Assembly: GCA_030042915.1 (NCBI GenBank)
Contig: JASHYS010000144.1
Span: 1 to 6,293 of the forward strand
Reading direction: 5' to 3'
Length of the DNA stretch: 6,293 bases
Source of the DNA: Acidobacteriaceae bacterium
GTDB taxonomy: Bacteria > Acidobacteriota > Terriglobia > Terriglobales > Acidobacteriaceae
In this document: positions 1 to 5,664 of the stretch, piece after piece
How positions within the stretch are numbered: position 1 is the stretch's first letter
How the letters are laid out: each line of letters starts with the position of its first letter
Position numbers and translations under genes: made by a program
Notes under the pieces: model-generated
Databases searched by the model: none
Seen by the model: only the letters and a program-made list of their open reading frames with translations
Told to the model about the DNA's origin: nothing

Positions 1-631
1 TGTGGACGTGTGTACGCACTTCTTCGAGAAATGCAACCTCGGCCTCGGTCATCGGAGATTCGAAGCTCGTGACCAAAATGGCAGCGTCCGCTTCGGGTAG
101 GAACTGACGTGTCGTTCTCGTGTTGGCCACAATGGACGATGCCACTCCAGGCGTATCCACGAAGTGGACCCCCAGCCGCAACAGTTCGTGCGGCAACTGC
201 ACCTCTGCCAGCACGACCTTCTTTTCATTACCTGGATTCCGATCCTGCGTAACAAATTCCGGCAATTGATCGAGGCGAATCTCCTGCGTCATGGTCCAGC
301 CGTCGCGCAGCAGCAGCACTCGCTCTTTCTCTCCGTAAGCGACCGTCGTTATCACAGATGTGAGCGGGAGAATCCCCGTGGGCAGTTTCTCTATTCCGAG
401 AATCGCGTTCATGAGGGAGCTTTTGCCGCGGCTGAACTGTCCGACAACAGCAAGGTTGAAGCGATCTTCGGCCAATCGCGCCAAGACGTGGCGACAGTCC
501 CGGATTGAGAGCTCGTCTTTGCTCTTTTCCGCCGAATAGAGCAATGTCCTAACGATCGCGGCCAAATCCAGTTTCAGTCGGGCATAATCGTGAAGAACAT
601 CGCTGGCGATGGTTTGTTCGGCTAGGTTCAT
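1..631 (-). CDS. Dynamin-family GTPase, N-terminal part (runs off the window)
   Basis: Reading leftward from the ATG at 631 gives 210 uninterrupted codons to the window edge. After about 60 mostly helical residues comes a classic GTPase domain. The P-loop (G1) is GQFSRGKSS at residues 64-72, a switch I-like stretch with threonines lies at about 90-97, and the G3 motif DTPG is at 159-162. GQFSRGKSS is typical of bacterial dynamin-like proteins (Dynamin_N). Known family members hydrolyse GTP and remodel or protect membranes. The G4 motif, stalk and any membrane-binding segment lie outside the window. A GAGGG ribosome site stands about 5 bases before the ATG. The gene starts only 11 bases after the stop of the broken cyclopropane-synthase gene, so the two are probably cotranscribed, and riboswitch A may control both. 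The GTPase assignment is firm; the exact role is unknown. Confidence 0.88.
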   Translation of the reverse strand, partial: MNLAEQTIASDVLHDYARLKLDLAAIVRTLLYSAEKSKDELSIRDCRHVLARLAEDRFNLAVVGQFSRGKSSLMNAILGIEKLPTGILPLTSVITTVAYGEKERVLLLRDGWTMTQEIRLDQLPEFVTQDRNPGNEKKVVLAEVQLPHELLRLGVHFVDTPGVASSIVANTRTTRQFLPEADAAILVTSFESPMTEAEVAFLEEVRTHVH

Positions 632-642
632 ATTGCCCTCGT

Positions 643-1228
643 TCACACGCAAAAGCCGAGAGCTGCCATGCAGAACGATCGATAAAAATTATTCGAGCGA
701 TCGTAATGGAGGCGGATATTTCTGGCTACTCGGAATCGCCCTTGAAGCCAGGCCTCCAGCAGCCGAGGCGCCAACCGCGCCGTAAGGGCAGAGAGTGCAG
801 TTTTGACGCTTAACTGGGTCGTGAGTTTCTTGGGGCGTACAGCGCAGATAAGGTCGCCTTGAATGTCCAACCGTCCTAGGATGAACACCATCGCGGCCGA
901 ATAGCGATCAGCTCGTTGCAGCCACTCGTACTGGCCGGGGTCGTGCACGAGAAAGGAAAACGCCGGCCTGCCGTTGCCGCACATCAGTGAGCGGCCATGC
1001 GCGTAGACAACCTCAGAGTTGAAGGGGTCAAGCCTATCCGTTCGAGCTTCTGCGAGCTCGGCCTCACTTGCTGCTTTGGAAGCTGGCTGCTGATTATTCA
1101 ACAGGCGCATGGCTTCGCTATCTCGTTCCCAGAGCCAAGCGCTGGGAGCGAGAACAGCTCGGTATGTCGTCGAAAACTGAAACGTCCGGAATGGGCGGCG
1201 AAGCCCATTTCTTTAGAGATGCCGCCAC
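643..1228 (-). pseudogene. Truncated cyclopropane-fatty-acyl-phospholipid synthase-like gene (N-terminal domain only)
   Basis: The frame from the ATG at 1110 to the stop at 643 encodes 155 residues. The stretch with FLVHDPGQYEWLQRADRYS, then MVFILGRLDIQGDL, then ARNIRLHYDRSNNFYRSF matches the N-terminal region of the SAM-dependent cyclopropane synthase family. The match ends abruptly after NFYRSF, where the family continues into its SAM-binding catalytic domain; only nine unrelated residues follow. The methyltransferase domain is therefore absent and activity is not expected. Upstream, a GTG at 1228 has a better ribosome site (GGGGAGG, 6 bases away) and opens a 36-codon frame ending at 1118. 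Removing one T from the TTTT run at 1173-1176 would join it to the main frame. Alternatively the palindrome at 1121-1153 inserted here and spoiled the 5' end. Riboswitch A lies about 110 bases further upstream. Confidence 0.72.
1121..1153. repeat. REP-like palindrome
   Basis: TCTCGTTCCCAG at 1121-1132 and CTGGGAGCGAGA at 1142-1153 form a 12-bp inverted repeat with one G-T pair and a 9-base loop. It sits just upstream of the ATG at 1110 of the broken cyclopropane-synthase gene. Long GC-rich palindromes of this kind are typical of REP-type dispersed intergenic repeats. Only one copy is present in this window, so its repeat status is inference. Confidence 0.45.
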
Positions 1229-1305
1229 TGCAAACCTCCCCGCCTGGCCCACTGAATAAGCCAAACGTTGAAATGTTGAGCAGGGATCTCTGGGGGTGCG
1301 GTATA

Positions 1306-1343
1306 GGAAGAAACGAGCCCTCCCAGAGAATCCCCTGGTAGGA
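1306..1343 (-). terminator. Expression-platform terminator of riboswitch A
   Basis: On the minus strand, CCAGGG (1338-1333) pairs with CTCTGG (1328-1323) around a GATT loop. TCCT (1343-1340) then extends the stem by pairing with AGGG (1321-1318), and a T-rich run, GTTTCTTCC (1314-1306), follows. The outer arm uses bases of the ACTCC needed for the riboswitch pseudoknot. Terminator and ligand-bound aptamer should therefore exclude each other, which is the ON-switch logic known for fluoride riboswitches. Confidence 0.65.
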
Positions 1344-1389
1344 GTCATCTTCCCCACGGAGGGGCAGTTTCGCGGCGAACTCCAACGCC
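1339..1389 (-). promoter_or_regulatory. Fluoride (crcB) riboswitch A
   Basis: Read on the minus strand, GGCG (1389-1386) pairs with CGCC (1377-1374) and the loop contains GGAGT. A linker with GAAACTG follows, then hairpin CCCC(TCCGT)GGGG at 1364-1352, then AAGATGACTCCTACC. The loop GGAGT is complementary to ACTCC at 1345-1341, giving the H-type pseudoknot of the fluoride aptamer. Layout and conserved bases closely match the well-studied Thermotoga petrophila fluoride aptamer, including the AAACTG linker and the ATG before the pseudoknot strand. The downstream genes are the broken cyclopropane-synthase gene and the dynamin-like GTPase. Identification rests on motif and pairing, not on a covariance-model search. 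Confidence 0.9.
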
Positions 1390-1396
1390 AGGTTCT

Positions 1397-1425
1397 ATTA
1401 TCGACCTGGACGCCCAGGCAGTCAA
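1397..1425 (-). promoter_or_regulatory. Sigma70-type promoter for riboswitch A
   Basis: On the minus strand, TTGACT (1425-1420) and GATAAT (1402-1397) are separated by exactly 17 bases. Transcription would begin about 7 bases downstream, at the first stem of riboswitch A. This makes the leader start essentially at the aptamer. Confidence 0.7.
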
Positions 1426-1445
1426 TGGTGGGTTCGTCTGCGCTT

Positions 1446-2480
1446 TCACAGGGCATCCTGTTGCCGCATTTCATTCTCATTATTAATCTGCGGTTCATTA
1501 GCATGCCCTAATGAGGGATCGCTCAGCTGGTTGCTTTTGTCGCGATACCACGCTCGCGCAAGGGAGTAAAGCACTGGTGTGACGAGCAACGACAGGAACA
1601 TCGAGGTGGCAACTCCGCCGATAACGGCGATGGCGTGAGGTTGAAGCATTTGTGCTCCGGAGCCGACTGCCACCGCGAGAGGCAACATGCCAAAAATCGT
1701 AGCCATTGCCGTCATAACGATCGGGCGGAGTCGGCGGCGGCCAGCCTGGAAGATCGCGTCACGAAGGGTGAGTCCCTGCGAACTAAAGTGTTGTTCAGAG
1801 TCGAGCATCAGGATACCGTTTTTGTGCCACGATGCCCACAACTCTCACGCTGGATCTGATACAGGCCCCCGAATTCGATATCGGTTCCCGGCGGGATGCG
1901 CACTTCTTTAAAGAGCCGCTCCTGGATCTCGTTCATCGCGGAACCGAGATCCCGCCGTTCGAGGCGACCGGTAACGGCGGATAAATTCCGCAGGTTCTCG
2001 CGCCGGATCTCGGTTTGGCCCTGTTGAATTTCCACGTGCGCAACGCTGGAGAGAGGGACTGTGAAGCCTATTGGCGACGTGATAAGCAGATTTTCGATGC
2101 TCTCAATGTTCGAGCGATAGGCCGCTGGATATCTGACGCGGATTCCAATCTGCCGATCACCGTGGATCATATTCGAGGCCAGTTCGCCGTCGAGAATTGA
2201 GGTTTCCAGATTCGCTACGTCATTCACGCCAAAGCCGGCGCGTTGGGCCTTTTCGGGGTCGACTCGACATTTCCGGAAGGCCCAATGACGATCGTTTGGC
2301 TCGCGACATCCACAACACCCTTCACCTTTTGGAAGCCAATGTCGCTACCAGCGTGCTCCGCCAACTCTTCAGAAATCCCATCAGAACGATGACCGAAAGC
2401 CCCAGACCGATCAGGATGCTTTCAGTCACGCCCGCAATGGATTCACGAACCAAAATGGACTGATCGTAGTAAGTTGGATG
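1446..2480 (-). pseudogene. Decayed RND-family efflux permease
   Basis: Pieces of one RND inner-membrane permease lie in correct order on the minus strand but in shifting frames. First is TYYDQSILVRESIAGV followed by GLGLSVIVLMGFLKSWRSTL, the second transmembrane region. The next piece, GVVDVASQTIVIGPS, corresponds to the second periplasmic half, so roughly 300 residues are missing. After another frameshift comes RVDPEKAQRAGFGVNDVA through FGGLYQIQRE. About 85 residues are then lost, and GIVA, one extra base and KNGILMLD lead into RRLRPIVMTAMATIFGMLPL and the last helices, ending at 1446. The N-terminal third is absent; 2481-2600 is open in places but not recognisable. Family members are proton-driven exporters of metals or hydrophobic compounds. 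This copy cannot make a functional pump. It is separate from the riboswitches on either side. Confidence 0.88.
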
Positions 2481-2619
2481 AGAACGGCCGAGCGAGGAAC
2501 GGTCGTGGTTGGTGCTCGACGGGTTCCAAAGGGATTGGGGATTCCAGCATATCCGTAAGCCGCGCGGAAAATTTGTTTGTGGCATACCAAAAATCGACAA
2601 TTTTCGGAGCCTTCTCGTC

Positions 2620-2648
2620 TTGACATCGATTGACTGCTTTGGTAGCGT
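2620..2648 (+). promoter_or_regulatory. Probable sigma70-type promoter for riboswitch C and metK
   Basis: A perfect TTGACA (2620-2625) is followed, after 17 bases, by TAGCGT (2643-2648), a weak -10 box. The start would fall near 2655, at the first base of riboswitch C, the same geometry as the promoters of copies A and B. Confidence 0.5.
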
Positions 2649-2654
2649 GTGACT

Positions 2655-2704
2655 GGCGGTGGAGTCCGCGCCATTATCGCGGAACAGCGATCAATGACTC
2701 CTGT
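2655..2704 (+). promoter_or_regulatory. Fluoride (crcB) riboswitch C upstream of metK
   Basis: Stem GCGG (2656-2659) pairs with CCGC (2666-2669); the loop carries GGAGT. A perfect ATCGC/GCGAT hairpin (2676-2680 with 2687-2691) follows, then CAATGACTCCTGT. GGAGTC at 2661-2666 can pair with GACTCC at 2696-2701, a 6-bp pseudoknot. This is the same fold as copies A and B, but the linker reads CCATTAT where the others carry an AAAC- or AACC-type sequence. It is therefore the most divergent of the three. It lies 84 bases before the metK start on the same strand, with a terminator between, so metK is the obvious controlled gene. Confidence 0.82.
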
Positions 2705-2737
2705 GGCAGGAAGTGTCACGGGAGTTGATTTCATTTC
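2697..2737 (+). terminator. Expression-platform terminator of riboswitch C
   Basis: ACTCCTGTG (2697-2705) pairs with CACGGGAGT (2717-2725) over 9 bp with one G-U pair, and TTGATTTCATTTC follows. The 5' arm reuses the ACTCC of the pseudoknot, so a bound aptamer should block the terminator and let transcription run into metK. Confidence 0.72.
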
Positions 2738-2788
2738 GCTCCTCGGCAGTTCCTCCAAAAACATTTAGCGGGTTCAGGAGTTTGCCCC

Positions 2789-3940
2789 ATGGACCGAGAA
2801 CCGGCGTTGGATCGTTTTAATGACGTTTCGCGCACGATGGCGACTGCTGAGATGGTAACCGATGGCCACCCCGACAAATTTTGTGATCAGGTCGCTGACG
2901 CAATTCTCGACGCTGCTCTGCAACAGGATGCGAAGACTAGAGCTGGAATCGAATGCCTTGCAAAAGATAATCTCTTGATCGTTTCGGGGGAAATGAGTAC
3001 CGGCGCCAAGCTCGACATTGAAGAAATCGCACGGACCGTTTGGGAGTCAGCCGTCGGATATGGCCCCGGTGACGAATTGACCGTCATCAATCACATCAAG
3101 CTTCAATCGCCTGATATCGCGAGAGGCGATCACAACTGGGCCGACGGAGTGGAGTCCGGCGGAGCCGGCGACCAGGGCGTGATGGTCGGCTACGCCACGG
3201 ATGAGACCCCCGAGATGCTGCCGCTTGAGTATGTTCTGGCCAGATCGTTGTGCGTGAAGTTGAAAGAATTGCGAAAATCCGGCACGACGCCCTGGCTTGG
3301 CCCGGATGGAAAGAGCCAGGTGACGCTGACGGGCGACAAAGTAACAAGTGTTGTTCTGGCGGCGCACCACGACGTTCAAATCTCGAACGAAGAGGTGCGC
3401 AAGGTGCTTAAGACGATTGTAATTGAGCCGATTCTCGGACCGCTGCTTACCGACACCTCACGCGTTGTGATCAACGGGACCGGAAAATTTACCATCGGCG
3501 GGCCGAAAGCTGATGCAGGCGTCGTGGGTCGCAAAATTGTTGTCGATGCCTATGGTCCGCGCGTGCCGGTTGGGGGCGGCGCTTACTCCGGGAAGGATCC
3601 AACAAAAGTGGATCGAAGCGCCGCCTACATGGCGCGGCACATCGCAAAAGCGGTGGTAGGGCTGAAGCTGGCCAAGGAATGTACAGTCGTGCTTGCCTTT
3701 GGCATCGGTCAAAAGCGACCCGAGATGTTGCACGTCACTGCTCAGTCGAATACACGGGACGTCGCAGGCTGGGTGGCAAATACTTTCAAGGACCTGCGGC
3801 CTCAAGCAATCATCGAATACCTGGGATTACAGCAGCCGAATGGATGGACGTACTGCTCCACCGCAGCGTTCGGACACTACGGTCGCGCTAACTTTCCTTG
3901 GGAACGGCAAGCTGCGGCGGCAAACGTGGCCTATAGCTAA
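2789..3940 (+). CDS. metK: S-adenosylmethionine synthase (divergent MetK)
   Basis: The 383-residue protein makes S-adenosylmethionine from methionine and ATP, releasing phosphate and pyrophosphate in the cytosol. Family signatures are in order: GHPDK at 26-30 (ATP site), GAGDQG at 125-130, GPDGKSQVT at 171-179, then GGP..DAG..GRKI at 237-250 and GGGAYSGKDPTKVDRSAAY at 262-280. Length is normal for the family. Several positions differ from the usual bacterial form: TDGHPDK for SEGHPDK, GPDGKSQ for RPDAKSQ, and VPVGGGAYSG for a typical HGGGAFSG. It therefore belongs to a divergent branch or is a second copy. The ATG at 2789 has AGGAG 8 bases upstream; an internal ATG at 2837 lies closer to the family's usual start but lacks a ribosome site. 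Riboswitch C precedes it, and the small gene at 3990 follows after 49 bases, probably in one operon. Confidence 0.93.
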   Translation: MDREPALDRFNDVSRTMATAEMVTDGHPDKFCDQVADAILDAALQQDAKTRAGIECLAKDNLLIVSGEMSTGAKLDIEEIARTVWESAVGYGPGDELTVINHIKLQSPDIARGDHNWADGVESGGAGDQGVMVGYATDETPEMLPLEYVLARSLCVKLKELRKSGTTPWLGPDGKSQVTLTGDKVTSVVLAAHHDVQISNEEVRKVLKTIVIEPILGPLLTDTSRVVINGTGKFTIGGPKADAGVVGRKIVVDAYGPRVPVGGGAYSGKDPTKVDRSAAYMARHIAKAVVGLKLAKECTVVLAFGIGQKRPEMLHVTAQSNTRDVAGWVANTFKDLRPQAIIEYLGLQQPNGWTYCSTAAFGHYGRANFPWERQAAAANVAYS

Positions 3941-3989
3941 GACGCAAGAAACGCGCGACTATTTGCGGACGGTTTTGAAGGAGAGAGGT

Positions 3990-4478
3990 ATGTGTGACTA
4001 TTCGTTGATGATTTTTCCGAACCGGTTGGCAAACGAGGGCGAGATCCTTGTGACGCACAAGTTCTCCACGGGTGCGATCGGATTTGTGTCACCCATGGAC
4101 TTGTGCGCGCCGGCTGCGGTTCGTCCACAATGCGTGACCGTTTCGTTCTGGAGCAAGGTGAGGGACTGGTTCGCGGTACCCCCTGGTCGCACAACGATTC
4201 CGGCCGTTTGCGTTCCACCGGGCGCGAGCTTGAAGGTACATTCTGTGCCCGTCAATATCCAACGCGTGTTCCGAGCGGCACCGGGCGACGATGTATTTTT
4301 CACGGAGATGAGCGCGACCTGGGGGCAGTTCCGTGATGGGTTACGCGTCCAAGGCAAAGAGGAGATTCTCCTCCAGTCTCTCGGTGAGGGTTTGGCGGTC
4401 CAGGTCCTCGACCTAGTCTCATCGCAGGAGGCCCCTCAGCGCGAAGAATACACTTACAGCCTCGTTCCTCGCCGATAG
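3990..4478 (+). CDS. Conserved hypothetical protein, MCDYSLM type
   Basis: The 162-residue protein is soluble by appearance, with no signal peptide or membrane segment. It starts MCDYSLMIFPNRLANEGE, an N-terminus I associate with a family of uncharacterised bacterial proteins. Later landmarks are FSTGAIGFVSPMDL (about 25-38), VSFWSKVRDWF (51-61), a proline-rich IPAVCVPPGASL (70-81) and DDVFFTEMSATWGQFRDGLR (100-119). Cysteine is residue 2, so removal of the first Met would expose it. That resembles N-terminal-nucleophile enzymes, but I see no other support for it. A strong AAGGAG lies 6 bases before the ATG, which decides this start over the longer open frame upstream. It follows metK by 49 bases with no terminator in between, so it is likely cotranscribed from the riboswitch C promoter. 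Function unknown. Confidence 0.8.
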   Translation: MCDYSLMIFPNRLANEGEILVTHKFSTGAIGFVSPMDLCAPAAVRPQCVTVSFWSKVRDWFAVPPGRTTIPAVCVPPGASLKVHSVPVNIQRVFRAAPGDDVFFTEMSATWGQFRDGLRVQGKEEILLQSLGEGLAVQVLDLVSSQEAPQREEYTYSLVPRR

Positions 4479-4501
4479 AGTCCCGATTGTGTTTTCCGCA
4501 A

Positions 4502-4558
4502 CGCACCCTTCCAGTGCGGGCGAGCCTTCCTCAGTTGTCGTCTCGCGGGACGCGCGAG
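4502..4558. terminator. Hairpins between convergent genes
   Basis: The gap between the two convergent genes holds two short inverted repeats: CGCAC/GTGCG (4502-4506 with 4514-4518) and CTCGCG/CGCGAG (4542-4547 with 4553-4558). Neither is followed by a clear T run. A role in ending transcription from either side is only a positional guess. Confidence 0.3.
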
Positions 4559-4605
4559 CACGTCGGCGACGCGCAGAGCGGGCTCTTCGATGCCACTACG
4601 GTCGT

Positions 4606-5064
4606 TCAGTGTCCGCGGCCTGCATAGCCGGATTTCTTTGGGAGTGTCCCATCCCCGATCTTGCTGCATACGATCAGGTACCACGGGAAGACTACCGGCC
4701 ATAAAAACATCATGGCGTTGAACAAAGCTATCGGATGCAGTGCAATTCGCGTCTGATAGGTTCGCAATCTCACCTTATAGGAATCGACCGTCACCCAGAG
4801 ACTGATCGCCACAATCGCCAAGGCGACGACGACATCCAGGCTCGGCGCGAACTTCAACAGAGCTCCCCAGAGCGCAACCGAGCCGAGCGAAATCGTGATG
4901 GCAGCCCATCGCGACAACTTAGTCGCAGCCAACCCGCGCCTCGGAGCGGCATCCGGCTCGTCGAATTCTGATGTCTTTGAATCGTGGAGCGCACGATTTG
5001 GCAGAGCGCGCCCGAGCCAGATGAAGACAGCCAAGGCGACAAGCGCAGAAATCAGGAGGTCCAT
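4606..5064 (-). CDS. Uncharacterised four-helix membrane protein behind a fluoride riboswitch
   Basis: The 152-residue protein begins MDLLISALVALAVFIWLG and has four likely membrane segments, at about residues 2-19, 53-72, 76-94 and 110-132. A polar loop rich in charged residues (about 25-51) separates the first two. The last helix contains FLWPVVFPWYL, followed by a basic tail. I do not recognise the family. It is near the size of the CrcB/Fluc fluoride channel and also has four helices, but the Fluc hallmarks (an early GG..GA..R motif, the GT..VN..G segment, the FSTFS-like phenylalanine motif) are absent. The ATG at 5064 is preferred because the hydrophobic helix starts directly after it, with a modest AAGGCGG upstream. 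A GTG at 5124 would add 20 unlikely residues. Riboswitch B lies about 130 bases upstream on the same strand with no other gene between, so fluoride-dependent expression is the natural inference. Confidence 0.75.
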   Translation of the reverse strand: MDLLISALVALAVFIWLGRALPNRALHDSKTSEFDEPDAAPRRGLAATKLSRWAAITISLGSVALWGALLKFAPSLDVVVALAIVAISLWVTVDSYKVRLRTYQTRIALHPIALFNAMMFLWPVVFPWYLIVCSKIGDGTLPKKSGYAGRGH

Positions 5065-5174
5065 TTCGAGAGTCCGCCTTCTCGGGGGACACCTTCCCAA
5101 TGGACAAGCTATCCACAACCGCACGAACGGACCGATTTCTACCGGTGCAGGCGGAACTGATCGCGAAGTGCGCC

Positions 5175-5207
5175 ATAAGGAAGACGTGCTCCGTAGGAGT
5201 CATCTTC
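5175..5207 (-). terminator. Expression-platform hairpin of riboswitch B
   Basis: On the minus strand GAAGATG (5207-5201) pairs with CGTCTTC (5186-5180), and inside it CTCC pairs with GGAG around a TAC loop. The hairpin consumes the ACTCC of the pseudoknot and part of the second aptamer stem. The following CTTAT is only weakly T-rich, so it may act as a terminator or an anti-aptamer hairpin. Confidence 0.55.
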
Positions 5208-5248
5208 CCCAATAGGAGGGGCGGTTCAGATCGGCGAACTCCAACGCC
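5193..5248 (-). promoter_or_regulatory. Fluoride (crcB) riboswitch B
   Basis: On the minus strand, GGCG (5248-5245) pairs with CGCC (5236-5233) around a loop with GGAGT. A linker with GAACCG follows, then CCCC (5221-5218) pairing with GGGG (5210-5207), then AAGATGACTCCTACGG. GGAGT pairs with ACTCC at 5200-5196. The first stem-loop is identical to copy A, and the end GGGGAAGATGACTCCTAC is shared, while linker and loop differ in length. That pattern is expected of a conserved RNA, not of a recent duplication. It precedes the four-helix membrane protein. Confidence 0.9.
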
Positions 5249-5257
5249 TTAATGTTC

Positions 5258-5285
5258 TTTATAACAGACCGTGCCACGATGTCAA
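5258..5285 (-). promoter_or_regulatory. Sigma70-type promoter for riboswitch B
   Basis: On the minus strand a perfect TTGACA (5285-5280) and TATAAA (5263-5258) are 16 bases apart. Transcription would start about 7 bases later, just before the first stem of riboswitch B. Confidence 0.72.
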
Positions 5286-5341
5286 TGCTTCCCCGAGCGC
5301 TACCGACAATTCCTGCCCGCAAACGTAGCTCAACTGCCACA

Positions 5342-5629
5342 GACGGTACTGCCGTTGCCAGGTTTTGGCTCCGTGCGGTACGCTGATACGGCTTGAAGAG
5401 CGGCAACCACAATGAACATTTGTTGTCATTGAACCACGATCTCCCTATGATAATTTCGGTAATTGATTCTGAGGCGAAGCTCGACACTGCGATTGGAGCT
5501 GTGTCGGAGATGTTGGTGGGCGGCCTGATCATTTTATCTGATGCGGAAATCGTTTGCTTTGTTCGTAGCCTGCCGCCCCACGCTCTACTTGCTGGTACGA
5601 GGGCAGATCCTCAAAGGTCACTTGAGTAA
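5342..5629 (+). pseudogene. Probable DUF190 protein remnant
   Basis: A plus-strand frame ending at 5629 contains LLSLNHDLPMIISVIDSEAK and SEMLVGGLIILSDAEIV. The order of a leucine-rich lead-in, DLP, a hydrophobic strand, (I/V)DSE.K and then a GGL(I/V).L turn resembles the C-terminal half of DUF190 proteins. In another frame just upstream (5342-5396) QTVLPLPGFGSVRY could be the family's ATVLRG..GFG segment, separated by a frameshift. No ribosome site or credible full-length start is seen, so this looks like a broken gene. DUF190 genes commonly accompany crcB, which agrees with a fluoride riboswitch immediately to the left, although that riboswitch points the other way. The match is from memory and is short. 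The stretch 5286-5341 to its left shows nothing I can name. Confidence 0.5.
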
Positions 5630-5664
5630 GATGCTCGCCGATGCAAGTGCAAAAGAACGCAACT

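Noticed and set aside
164..508. Plus-strand open frame of 114 codons
   Set aside because: It is antisense to the dynamin-like gene, whose P-loop and DTPG motifs are unmistakable; it shows no ribosome site or known motif.
1118..1504. Minus-strand open frame spanning riboswitch A
   Set aside because: Most of it lies in the promoter and structured leader. Only the last 36 codons after the GTG at 1228 could be translated, and these are treated with the broken synthase gene.
2481..2619. Coding continuation of the RND permease toward metK
   Set aside because: All three minus frames were read and none matches the permease N-terminal half or another family I recognise; left unassigned.
2641..2788. 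A SAM-sensing riboswitch before metK
   Set aside because: The natural expectation for metK, but the fold matches the fluoride aptamer (loop GGAGTC to GACTCC, small second hairpin) and I see none of the SAM-I, SAM-II or SAM-IV core patterns.
3990..4478. Fluorinase (SAM plus fluoride enzyme) next to metK
   Set aside because: The protein is far shorter than fluorinases and shares none of the motifs I know from that family.
4606..5064. Calling the four-helix protein CrcB/Fluc
   Set aside because: Size and helix count are similar, but the glycine-rich N-terminal motif, the asparagine of the second helix and the phenylalanine box are missing.
1339..5248. Copies A and B as direct repeats of a transposon or attachment sites
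   Set aside because: Identity is limited to structurally conserved bases, linkers differ in length, and each copy has its own promoter and terminator. There is no transposase or integrase between them.
5200..5532. Minus-strand open frame of 110 codons over riboswitch B
   Set aside because: It covers the promoter, the aptamer and the antisense of the DUF190-like remnant, and its peptide resembles nothing known to me.
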